Shown here: piece by piece, positions 1 through 6,384 of the stretch
Position numbering within the stretch: position 1 is the stretch's first letter
Layout of the letters: every line of letters begins with the position of its first letter
Assembly (NCBI GenBank): GCA_027858555.1
Contig: JAQICP010000355.1
Span: forward strand, 1-8,527
From: Vallitaleaceae bacterium
GTDB lineage: Bacteria > Bacillota > Clostridia > Lachnospirales > Vallitaleaceae
Length of the DNA: 8,527 nucleotides
Direction: 5' to 3'
Notes under the pieces: generated by a model
What the model saw: the letters and a program-made list of their open reading frames with translations, nothing else
Databases searched by the model: none
What the model was told of the DNA's origin: nothing
Program-made: the position numbers and the translations under genes

Positions 1-16
1 TTTCACTTCGTGAAAA

Positions 17-46
17 CGTGTACTGGAGGTACACTTTGTTCTTCAG
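17..46. repeat. Repeat core, copy 1
   Basis: The stem GTGTAC (18-23) pairs fully with GTACAC (29-34) around the loop TGGAG, followed by the tail TTTGTTCTTCAG. It is followed directly by the 10-bp hairpin 49-81. Confidence 0.75.
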
Positions 47-107
47 TCAGGAAAGTTCCTATGAAAAAGCAGAACTTTCCTCCTGGAACAATTCTCTTAC
101 AGAGAAT

Positions 108-137
108 CGCGTACTGGAGTTACGCTTTGTTCTTCAG
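108..137. repeat. Repeat core, copy 2
   Basis: The stem GCGTA (109-113) pairs with TACGC (121-125). Compared with copy 1, the second base pair has changed from T-A to C-G on both sides, and the innermost C-G pair is lost. The tail TTTGTTCTTCAG is identical to copy 1. Confidence 0.75.
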
Positions 138-189
138 TAGGAACGTTCCCCAAAGGAACCTTCCATGAGAACAATTCTCTACGAGAAAT

Positions 190-218
190 CGCGTACTGGA
201 GGTACACTTTGTTCTTCA
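190..218. repeat. Repeat core, copy 3
   Basis: The left arm GCGTAC (191-196) resembles copy 2 and the right arm GTACAC (202-207) resembles copy 1, so one C/A mismatch sits inside an otherwise six-pair stem. The tail is TTTGTTCTTCA. No third hairpin follows, so this is probably the end of the cluster. Confidence 0.7.
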
Positions 219-343
219 ACCTAAGTATACTAAATTAAATGGCAGATTGTAAAGTTAAATTACTATTATATCGATTTTATGTAGTTAATATTATGAATCC
301 GAACAATTTTATGAAAAATATAGATAATGATCGGACTTAACAC

Positions 344-372
344 TTGATTTTCTTCGTGTTTTTTGTTATTAT
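344..372 (+). promoter_or_regulatory. Putative sigma-A promoter of the flavoprotein-purA operon
   Basis: A -35-like TTGATT (344-349) and a -10-like TATTAT (367-372) are separated by exactly 17 bases. This would put the transcription start near 379 and give a leader of about 45 bases before the ATG at 426. The assignment rests on consensus match and spacing only. Confidence 0.5.
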
Positions 373-425
373 CGATAAGGACCGTGAAATAGGTTTGACT
401 ATTTTAAAAGAAAAGTGGTGGTATT

Positions 426-1817
426 ATGAGTAACAAAAGTTACGATGTTATTATAATCGGCGGTGGACCTGCTGGCATATTTGCTTCACTTGAGTTGATG
501 GAGCATAGAGAAGACCTTAAGATCCTACTTGTCGAAAAAGGTCGTAATATTGAAAAGCGTAATTGCCCTAGTGCTGACAAGGGTAGTGTATGTACGGATT
601 GCAATCCCTGTTCTATTGTCAGTGGTTGGGGTGGTGCCGGTGCATTTTCAGATGGTAAGCTTACGCTTACAACAGCTTTTGGTGGCGTCCTTGATGAATA
701 TATTGATAATGATGAATTATTAAAATTAATAGATTATGTTGATAAAAAATATGTGGCTTTTGGTGGCACAGAGGAAATACATGGCGAGGATATGGATAAA
801 GTATATCATATTGCTAAGGCTTGTGCTGCTGCTGATATTAAATTGATTCCAGCAATTGTTAAGCATTTAGGCACGGACAAGTGTTTTGAGATACTAAGAA
901 ACATGCAAGATAAGTTGCTAAAAATAATAGATATACAGTTTAATACTAAAGTTGAAGAAATTATTGTAGAAGATAAAATTGTAAAAGGTATAAAAACGAG
1001 TAAAGGTGAAACCTATTATGCTGATTATGTGATTGCAGGACCAGGACGAGAAGGGTCTGAATGGTTTAGAGAAGAATCAAAACGGATTGGACTTGACTCA
1101 AAAACTAACGCTGTTGATATCGGCGTTCGAGTGGAGTTACCTGCTGTTGTTATGAAGGATATTACCGATGATTTATATGAAAGTAAGATGATCTATTATA
1201 CAAATTCATTTGACGATCGTGTTAGAACCTTCTGTATGAATCCTTACGGTAAAGTAGTCCTCGAAAACAATTCGGGTATAAAGACAGTGAACGGTCATTC
1301 CTATGCAGATAAACGGTCTGAGAATACCAATTTTGCATTGCTTGTCAGTAAGAACTTCACTGAGCCATTTGATGCACCTATTGAATATGGCAAGTCTATT
1401 GCGAATCTATCCAATATGATATCAGGCGGCGTTATTGTACAACGCCTAGGCGATCTCAGAGACGGTAGAAGAACGACAACCGAAAGATTAAAAAGAGGTT
1501 TGGTAAAACCAACACTTATGGACGCGGTGCCTGGTGATTTAAGTTTAGTTCTACCATATAGATTCCTAATTGGTGTTATTGAGATGTTAGAAGCTATGGA
1601 TAAAGTAGCACCAGGTGTATTTTCAAAGCATACTTTATTGTACGGTGTTGAAGTTAAATTCTATTCTTCAAGAATAGCATTAACCAATAATTTAGAAACA
1701 CAAATCACCAACCTTTTTGCTGTTGGTGATGGTGCAGGAATTACTAGAGGGCTTGCTCAAGCATCTGTTGCGGGTGTTGTTGCAGCAAGAGAAATCCTCT
1801 CAAGAAAGGAGCAATAA
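426..1817 (+). CDS. FAD-dependent dehydrogenase, COG2509-type (NAD(P)/FAD-dependent oxidoreductase)
   Basis: This 463-residue protein appears full length for its family and is a cytosolic flavoprotein whose substrate is not established. The N-terminal strand and GGGPAG loop (residues 12-17) are the FAD ADP-binding Rossmann signature. The C-terminal block FAVGDGAGITRGLAQAS (431-447) is the second FAD-contacting motif of this fold. Between them are family-typical stretches: GWGGAGAFSDGKL (67-79), RTFCMNPYG (267-275) and LLYGVEVKFYSSR (404-416). Four cysteines, at 47, 56, 59 and 62, form a C-x8-C-x2-C-x2-C cluster next to the FAD loop. Cluster or metal binding there is possible but only inferred. 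The ATG at 426 is preceded by a modest GTGGTGG ribosome binding site (415-421) and places the Rossmann strand directly at the N terminus. It is the first gene of an operon with purA, whose start codon lies one base after this gene's TAA. The family is clear; the biochemical role is not. Confidence 0.88.
   Translation: MSNKSYDVIIIGGGPAGIFASLELMEHREDLKILLVEKGRNIEKRNCPSADKGSVCTDCNPCSIVSGWGGAGAFSDGKLTLTTAFGGVLDEYIDNDELLKLIDYVDKKYVAFGGTEEIHGEDMDKVYHIAKACAAADIKLIPAIVKHLGTDKCFEILRNMQDKLLKIIDIQFNTKVEEIIVEDKIVKGIKTSKGETYYADYVIAGPGREGSEWFREESKRIGLDSKTNAVDIGVRVELPAVVMKDITDDLYESKMIYYTNSFDDRVRTFCMNPYGKVVLENNSGIKTVNGHSYADKRSENTNFALLVSKNFTEPFDAPIEYGKSIANLSNMISGGVIVQRLGDLRDGRRTTTERLKRGLVKPTLMDAVPGDLSLVLPYRFLIGVIEMLEAMDKVAPGVFSKHTLLYGVEVKFYSSRIALTNNLETQITNLFAVGDGAGITRGLAQASVAGVVAAREILSRKEQ
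1805..1811 (+). promoter_or_regulatory. Ribosome binding site that fixes the purA start
   Basis: AAAGGAG lies seven bases before the ATG at 1819, inside the last codons of the upstream flavoprotein gene. It supports 1819 rather than the earlier in-frame ATG at 1717. It also suggests that purA translation is coupled to that of the gene before it. Confidence 0.8.
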
Positions 1818-1818
1818 T

Positions 1819-3093
1819 ATGTCAACACTAGTTATTATTGGCGCTCAATGGGGCGACGAGGGAAAAGCAAAAATCATAGATATATTATCAGAAAAAGCAG
1901 ATGTAGTAGTACGATCACAAGGCGGTAACAATGCAGGCCATACGGTTTCAGTAGATGATGAGGTTTATAAGTTTCACTTGATTCCATCAGGCATACTGTA
2001 TCCTAATAAGGAATGTATCATTGGTAATGGTGTGGTAATTGACCCAGAAGGCATCATCAAAGAAATTGAGGGGCTTCATGCAAAAGGTATTTCAACGGAT
2101 AGATTGAAAATTAGCTTAAGAGCTCACCTGGTTATGCCATATCACAAGATACTTGATGGCATTAAAGAAGTCTATAGGGGCAATGATGATATCGGAACCA
2201 CTAAAAAGGGCATTGGTCCATGTTATATGGATAAAGTAGAACGATGTGGTATTCGTGTCTGTGACTTATTGAATGATAGTTTATTTGAAAAAAAAGTCAG
2301 AGAGAATGTAGAAATAAAAAATAAAATCATCAAATATGTGTATGAACAAGATACAACGGTTGATGCAGATGAGATTATAAAAGCATATAGAGGCTATAGA
2401 GACATATTAAGCAAGTACTTTGCAGATACAACCGTGCTGGTTCATGAAGCTGTTTCATCGGGTAAAAAAGTCTTGTTTGAAGGCGCGCAAGGCACTTTGC
2501 TAGACATCGATCTTGGGACTTATCCTTATGTCACATCTTCACATCCGGTAACAGGTGGCGTATGTGTCGGTTCAGGTATTGGACCAACAGCTATCGAAGA
2601 GAGCATAGGCGTTATGAAAGGTTATGTGACCCGGGTTGGTAAAGGACCATTTCCAACAGAATTGTTTGATAAGACCGGAAAGCAGATTCAAGATGTTGGC
2701 CATGAGTTTGGCACAACAACAGGACGTGCAAGAAGAGTTGGATGGTTTGATGCAGTTATTGGTAAGTATGCAGTCAGAACCAGTACTTTAACTGCTATTG
2801 CCCTCAATATGATTGATGTCCTTTCTGATCTTGGACCTATTAAGATCTGTGTTGCATATAAAAAAGGCGAGGAGATTATCAATGAATTTCCACCTAGTCT
2901 GGAAGAGTTGGCATTATGTGAACCAATCTATGAAGAAATGCCAGGTTGGGGTCCTATCAGTCACTTAAGAAGCTACGAAGATTTACCAGCAGAGGCAAAG
3001 GCCTATGTCAAACGTATCGAAGAATTATGTGGCACAAAGATTACAATGGTAGGCGTTGGTCCGAATCGTGATCAGAACATATACATTGGTTAA
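1819..3093 (+). CDS. purA: Adenylosuccinate synthetase
   Basis: The enzyme makes adenylosuccinate from IMP and aspartate with GTP hydrolysis, the first committed step from IMP to AMP, in the cytosol. The 424 residues match the usual length of about 430. Visible signatures are GAQWGDEGK (8-16) with the catalytic Asp13 and Lys16, NNAGHTV (37-43) with catalytic His41, the IMP-binding IGTTKKGIGP (125-134), FEGAQGTLLDID (220-231), TYPYVTSS (234-241), and TTTGRARRVGWFD (299-311) with the aspartate/IMP-contacting arginines. One oddity is Ala17, where most family members have Gly in GDEGKGK. The start at 1819 is chosen because AAAGGAG lies seven bases upstream and the N terminus MSTLVIIGAQWG matches family starts; the longer frame from 1717 would add 34 residues that overlap the preceding gene. 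It is the second gene of the operon, which ends at the terminator about 45 bases downstream. Confidence 0.97.
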   Translation: MSTLVIIGAQWGDEGKAKIIDILSEKADVVVRSQGGNNAGHTVSVDDEVYKFHLIPSGILYPNKECIIGNGVVIDPEGIIKEIEGLHAKGISTDRLKISLRAHLVMPYHKILDGIKEVYRGNDDIGTTKKGIGPCYMDKVERCGIRVCDLLNDSLFEKKVRENVEIKNKIIKYVYEQDTTVDADEIIKAYRGYRDILSKYFADTTVLVHEAVSSGKKVLFEGAQGTLLDIDLGTYPYVTSSHPVTGGVCVGSGIGPTAIEESIGVMKGYVTRVGKGPFPTELFDKTGKQIQDVGHEFGTTTGRARRVGWFDAVIGKYAVRTSTLTAIALNMIDVLSDLGPIKICVAYKKGEEIINEFPPSLEELALCEPIYEEMPGWGPISHLRSYEDLPAEAKAYVKRIEELCGTKITMVGVGPNRDQNIYIG

Positions 3094-3137
3094 AGGTATT
3101 AGACTTTGAATAAAGCAATTCATATCTTATTAAGTAC

Positions 3138-3169
3138 AGTGACTTCTGTAAAAGGGAGTCGCTTTTTTT
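3138..3169 (+). terminator. Rho-independent terminator after purA
   Basis: AGTGACTTC (3138-3146) pairs with GGAGTCGCT (3155-3163), giving nine pairs of which two are G-U, around an eight-base loop. A run of seven T (3163-3169) follows at once. It lies 44 bases after the purA stop and closes the flavoprotein-purA operon. Confidence 0.85.
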
Positions 3170-3271
3170 GGCAATACCAGTAAAACTAGCTTGAAAATCA
3201 GTGCTAAACAAGGTGTCATTCTTTTTTTAAATGAAAAAGTTCCCTAAATATAAAAAATAATTAAATTAAAG

Positions 3272-3300
3272 TTGAATAGTATTTAGTTTAAGTTTATTAT
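3272..3300 (+). promoter_or_regulatory. Putative sigma-A promoter of the rhomboid-fusion operon
   Basis: TTGAAT (3272-3277) and TATTAT (3295-3300) are separated by 17 bases, in an AT-rich stretch just after the purA terminator. The predicted start is near 3307, giving a leader of about 55 bases. The following ATG at 3362 has a G-rich ribosome binding site (GGGGGGATAGG, 3351-3361). This is a consensus-based call. Confidence 0.55.
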
Positions 3301-3361
3301 ATAGATAAGCTAAAACTATAGATTGCTTAACATAAACAGACAATAGAAGTGGGGGGATAGG

Positions 3362-4420
3362 ATGATCAGTACTGTATTTCAAGATATATCGTATTATTTT
3401 GAATCATTGGAGTACCAATCAATTCCAACGGATAGTCAAACTGTTAAAATGTATGCAACCTACCAATTGCAAAACCTATATCTTATCAACGTCATCGAAC
3501 TCAGCGACCAATATACATTTGATTATGAACGCTATATGGCGTATCGAGAATTAACTAAGAGACAATTTTCTGATGTGGGTGCTGAAAGGGTTTTCTTGCT
3601 TAACCTATTATTAGTTAAGAACCCCGATATGATTTACCGAGATGTTAATTACCCTATTGATTTGGATGATGAATTTGTTGATGCCCATTGGATTGTTGAC
3701 ACAACTTATCACGAACTGGTCATTCCGAGGAAACAGATCAAACATTTAATCGGTTTGGAATATACCATCTCTACTACCATCCAACATGATGATTTACCTA
3801 GTTACAAAATCCATGAAAAAAATAAAACCGCCTATCTATCAGGTGTTTTGAATGTCAGTATATTAGCTGTTTTCATATTGATGGAATTAATTAGTGGTAC
3901 TTTTAGTAGAGGAGGTTTTGTGCAGTTCGGTGGACTTGAAGGCGGTAAAGTTTTTTAGACCTTTGAATATTGGCGTTTACTCAGTTACTATGTAGTTCAT
4001 GTAAGTGCTATGCATCTGCTCATTAATAGCGTTTTTATTTTCTATTTTGGATCAAAACTTGAAAAATTCATTAAGGGTTGGGAGTTTTTAGTCATTGCAT
4101 TTGGTTCCAGTATTTTTGCGGGTCTGTTTACTAGCCTTATGAGCTTAATTAAAGGGTCAGATACCATTACCGTTGGTTCTAGTGGGATGGTTTATGGCAT
4201 CATAGGCAGTTTAGTGATTTATTCAAAACTAACAAGAAAACCAATGCATGGATTAAGTGATATCAGTATATTAATTTTCTTTTTAATTGGCATTGCTTTT
4301 AGCATATCCAATGAGTTGGTAAATATTGGTACACATATAGGTGGCTTTATTGGCGGCATTATCATAACATTAATTGTCCTTAGAAATTATAAGAGTCAAG
4401 TACAAGCAGAAGTGGAGTAG
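3362..4420 (+). pseudogene. Rhomboid-family intramembrane serine protease, interrupted by in-frame TAG
   Basis: The gene reads as 352 codons in one frame except for a TAG at codon 199 (3956-3958). Upstream are a soluble N-terminal region (about residues 1-157) and a first membrane segment (about 158-180). Downstream in the same frame are the rhomboid core motifs: WR in the first loop (204-205), HLLIN (H218, N222), the catalytic serine in GSSG (S274), and the second catalytic residue in NIGTHIGGFIGG (H325), among several hydrophobic segments. Rhomboids cleave substrate proteins inside the membrane by a Ser-His dyad. The stop falls in the first loop, so the translated piece would lack all catalytic residues. 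ATG 4010 has no ribosome binding site and would start in the middle of the HxxxN motif segment, so a separate second protein is unlikely. The gene starts the unit that continues, after two bases, with the fusion protein at 4423. A CAG-to-TAG change would explain the break. Sequence error cannot be excluded. The N-terminal region resembles no domain I can name; YqgP/GluP-type rhomboids also carry an N-terminal soluble part. Confidence 0.82.
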
Positions 4421-4422
4421 AC

Positions 4423-6168
4423 ATGGCTGATATTACAAGCAAAAAAAAGGCTATTAAAGTATTATACAAATCATGTAGCAGCATTATAACGGAGAGAACC
4501 CAAGAGATTCATCGTCTGGTTGAAGGCAGTGGCTCTTTAGATTCTAAGGTAGTTTTTATTGCCTATATGCCTACGGATATTGAAGAAGAAGAGGGTGCCA
4601 CATTCTATGGTAAAACAGGCACTGTATTTCAGGAAATATTATCATCTATTGACCTGAAATTGGAAGAGATTTACATCACAGAACTAATTAAATATAAGCC
4701 TTACAAAGTTAATGAACGAACAGGTCGAATCATAAAAAGAGATGTTACTGAAGATGAAAAGAAATTCTTCTTAGAATATATATTAAAAGAGTTGGAGATT
4801 ATCAAGCCCGATTTTGTTGTACCGCTTGGACAGGATGTGCTCAGAATTTTTATGGAAGATGAGCACATTATGTTGGAACAAACCAGAGGTAAATTATTAA
4901 CCAAAGACTTTGGCAATAGCAAATACCGCTTATTACCCATGCACGACCCTAATGACAAAAATCAAACGATTGAAAAAGACATAGAAGTTATAAGAACCCT
5001 TTGGGATCATATGAACCGGGATGAGCGCCACGCTCAGGAAGTTGAAAAGAAAAAGTACAACATTGCACCTAAAAAGAAGCAGATGACTAAAAGCGAAGGT
5101 AAAGCATCTCAAAAAGATCAAAAAAAGATCCTTGAAGATAATCGCATCAAGGTCATTATTGTCAATGGGAGTACCGGATATACGGATGATCCAACGGCAG
5201 AAGTCATTCATCGCATTAGTCATGTCCTTGCAGAACTTAATACGAATATCATACGTCTGGATTTAGCCAATGAATATAACATTAAGCATTTTCTTGAAGA
5301 AGTGGCAACTGCTGATGGTGTCATATTAGCTACGACGGTCACATGGTTCGGCATTGGCGGTAGAATGCAGCTATTTCTTGATGACTGCTATGCTTTTGGT
5401 AATCAAGCCATATTTGGCCGTTGTTATCTAATGGGTGTTGTCATTAGTAAGCAGATGTATGAACGGGATGCCTACCATCATATGATTCGTTCTTGGGAGA
5501 TATTAGGTGGCATTGAAGGTACACATCTTTGTGCATCTATCAAGAATGTGGTTACCTTTGAAACGGATAAGGCATTAGGACTTTCTGTGGATAAAAAAGC
5601 CGAGGAATTCTATCGTATTATCAATCAAAAAAGAACACCACTGCCAAGTAGCATCCGTAGCAATAAGATATATATTGAAGTTGAACAGAGCCATATTAAT
5701 CCAGTAAGTGATAACGAGGTTGAAATTATTAATCATAAGCCGTCTACGCTTATTCCTAATTATGATGCTTATATGGAGAAACAAAAGAAAGACATAGAAG
5801 ATATTAGTGAGCTTTTCAAGAAAAAAATCAATAAGAATACGGAAGAAGCCAGCTTGAATGAACCTGAACGTTTCATGACAAGCTTTACCAAAAAAGAGCA
5901 AGATCTTTCAGCATCAATCCAATGGATCATTGATGACCATCCTTCTAAGAATTTCAACATGGTGTTCACCAGTGGACAACTACGTTGCCGCTATGGAGAA
6001 TTGCCAGAAAATAATGTATATATTAATCTGGAGTATGATATACTAAGAAAGATTTTAAACGGTAAATTGACCATTCAAAGAGCATTTATGACAGGCATGG
6101 TGAAAGCTAAAGGTGACTTCACGTTACTGTATAAGTTAGATCAGATGTTTACACTTGATGAAACCTAG
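4423..6168 (+). CDS. Three-domain fusion: uracil-DNA-glycosylase-like, flavodoxin/FMN-reductase-like and SCP2-like
   Basis: The protein has 581 residues and no signal peptide or membrane segment. Residues about 10-195 have the layout of family 4 uracil-DNA glycosylases: strand then AYMPT (47-51, where GEAPG is usual), GATFYGKTGTVFQEIL (58-73), IYITELIKYKP (83-93), PDFVVPLGQDVL (129-140) and a histidine in LPMHDP (H174). The four cysteines that hold the iron-sulphur cluster in many family members are not present. A lysine-rich linker (about 205-240) follows. Residues about 242-400 form a flavodoxin-like domain of the NADPH-dependent FMN reductase type, with VIIVNGSTGYTDDPT (244-258) as the phosphate loop and ADGVILATTVTWFGIGGRM (297-315). 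After a second charged linker, residues about 485-580 match the SCP2 sterol-carrier fold (NVYINLEYDILRKILNGKL, 531-549, then FMTGMVKAKGDFTLLYKL, 555-572). GGAG 4414-4417 serves the ATG, two bases after the rhomboid TAG, so translation is probably coupled. Each domain call is by homology; the joint function is unknown. The flavodoxin plus SCP2 part could be the core enzyme, with the glycosylase-like domain as a binding module. Confidence 0.8.
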   Translation: MADITSKKKAIKVLYKSCSSIITERTQEIHRLVEGSGSLDSKVVFIAYMPTDIEEEEGATFYGKTGTVFQEILSSIDLKLEEIYITELIKYKPYKVNERTGRIIKRDVTEDEKKFFLEYILKELEIIKPDFVVPLGQDVLRIFMEDEHIMLEQTRGKLLTKDFGNSKYRLLPMHDPNDKNQTIEKDIEVIRTLWDHMNRDERHAQEVEKKKYNIAPKKKQMTKSEGKASQKDQKKILEDNRIKVIIVNGSTGYTDDPTAEVIHRISHVLAELNTNIIRLDLANEYNIKHFLEEVATADGVILATTVTWFGIGGRMQLFLDDCYAFGNQAIFGRCYLMGVVISKQMYERDAYHHMIRSWEILGGIEGTHLCASIKNVVTFETDKALGLSVDKKAEEFYRIINQKRTPLPSSIRSNKIYIEVEQSHINPVSDNEVEIINHKPSTLIPNYDAYMEKQKKDIEDISELFKKKINKNTEEASLNEPERFMTSFTKKEQDLSASIQWIIDDHPSKNFNMVFTSGQLRCRYGELPENNVYINLEYDILRKILNGKLTIQRAFMTGMVKAKGDFTLLYKLDQMFTLDET

Positions 6169-6240
6169 ACGAAACCTTAATGAGATTTAGACAACCCTTT
6201 GATGAAACACGACGAAGCATAGATGAAACAAGATGACCTA
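6157..6240 (+). repeat. Short degenerate GATGAAAC direct repeats after the fusion gene
   Basis: GATGAAAC occurs exactly at 6157-6164, 6201-6208 and 6222-6229, with variants GACGAAAC at 6168-6175 and GACGAAGC at 6211-6218. The first copy is the last Asp-Glu-Thr of the coding region and the others follow the stop. Spacing is irregular. This may be slippage-type duplication of the gene's 3' end. I found no convincing intrinsic terminator between 6169 and 6334; the ATTACA/TGTAAT pairing at 6243-6265 has no T run. Confidence 0.45.
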
Positions 6241-6321
6241 GGATTACACTTGGAATAAATGTAATACTGATATATGATGACTAATACATACATATACATA
6301 CTAAAAATAGTGAGAATTTCA

Positions 6322-6327
6322 TATAAT
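6322..6327 (+). promoter_or_regulatory. Putative -10 element of an mfd promoter
   Basis: A perfect TATAAT lies 73 bases before the mfd ATG. No good -35 hexamer is found at the expected distance (6299-6304 reads TACTAA), and there is no extended TG motif. If used, transcription would start near 6334, right at the foot of the hairpin 6335-6356. Confidence 0.4.
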
Positions 6328-6334
6328 TAATGTG

Positions 6335-6356
6335 GGTCTTAGTGCTAACTAAGACC
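6335..6356 (+). promoter_or_regulatory. Leader hairpin 1 upstream of mfd
   Basis: GGTCTTAG (6335-6342) pairs perfectly with CTAAGACC (6349-6356) around a six-base loop. G-U and T-A pairs can extend the stem outward. No T run follows, so it is not a standard terminator. It would sit at the extreme 5' end of an mfd transcript started from TATAAT 6322-6327, where hairpins can stabilise mRNA. Confidence 0.55.
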
Positions 6357-6364
6357 TATTGACG

Positions 6365-6380
6365 TGTCTATGTCTAGACA
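6365..6380 (+). promoter_or_regulatory. Leader hairpin 2 / palindrome just before the mfd ribosome binding site
   Basis: TGTCTA (6365-6370) pairs with TAGACA (6375-6380) around the loop TGTC. The overlapping ten bases 6371-6380 (TGTCTAGACA) are also a perfect DNA palindrome. It ends five bases before AGGAGG, so it could influence ribosome access or be a protein-binding site; neither is shown. Confidence 0.45.
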
Positions 6381-6384
6381 TTAT

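Larger units (their letters stand above)
1..218. repeat. Cluster of three imperfect hairpin-rich repeat units
   Basis: Three copies of an approximately 30-base core lie at 17-46, 108-137 and 190-218, with start-to-start distances of 91 and 82 bases. Each core contains a stem-loop with loop TGGAG and ends in TTTGTTCTTCA. Just before each core is a small hairpin with a three-base loop: 1-15 (TTTCAC/GTGAAA), 91-107 (ATTCTCT/AGAGAAT) and 175-187 (TTCTC/GAGAA). After cores 1 and 2 comes a third hairpin: a perfect 10-bp stem 49-58/72-81, and a near-perfect one 140-149/155-164. The cluster is cut by the left window edge, so more units may lie upstream. I see no protein-coding gene in 1-425. Conserved structure with drifting sequence suggests an intergenic repeat that works as RNA or folded DNA. 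I do not recognise the family and the orientation is unknown. Confidence 0.8.

Noticed and set aside
297..335. Possible riboswitch-like pairing TCCGA/TCGGA before the flavoprotein gene
   Set aside because: It is only five pairs over a long AT-rich loop, lies upstream of the predicted transcription start, and shows no match to a purine or other riboswitch core that I can recognise.
339..364. Possible terminator AACAC/GTGTT followed by six T
   Set aside because: The stem has only five pairs with a 12-base loop, and it overlaps the better-supported promoter elements at 344-372.
1717..1818. Upstream in-frame ATG that would extend purA by 34 residues
   Set aside because: The extension overlaps the C terminus of the upstream flavoprotein, has no family support, and the strong AAAGGAG at 1805-1811 points to the ATG at 1819.
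3956..3958. TAG read as pyrrolysine
   Set aside because: Pyrrolysine is known mainly from methylamine methyltransferases, no pyl genes are visible here, and TAG serves as the normal stop at 4418 and 6166.
4010..4420. Separate short rhomboid protein starting at ATG 4010
   Set aside because: There is no ribosome binding site before it, and it starts immediately before the HxxxN motif, so it lacks the first membrane segment and loop. It is better read as the second part of the interrupted gene in the same frame.
4701..5969. Antisense open frames within the fusion gene
   Set aside because: They lie wholly inside a coding region with clear domain homology on the + strand, have no ribosome binding sites I can see, and encode no recognisable motifs.
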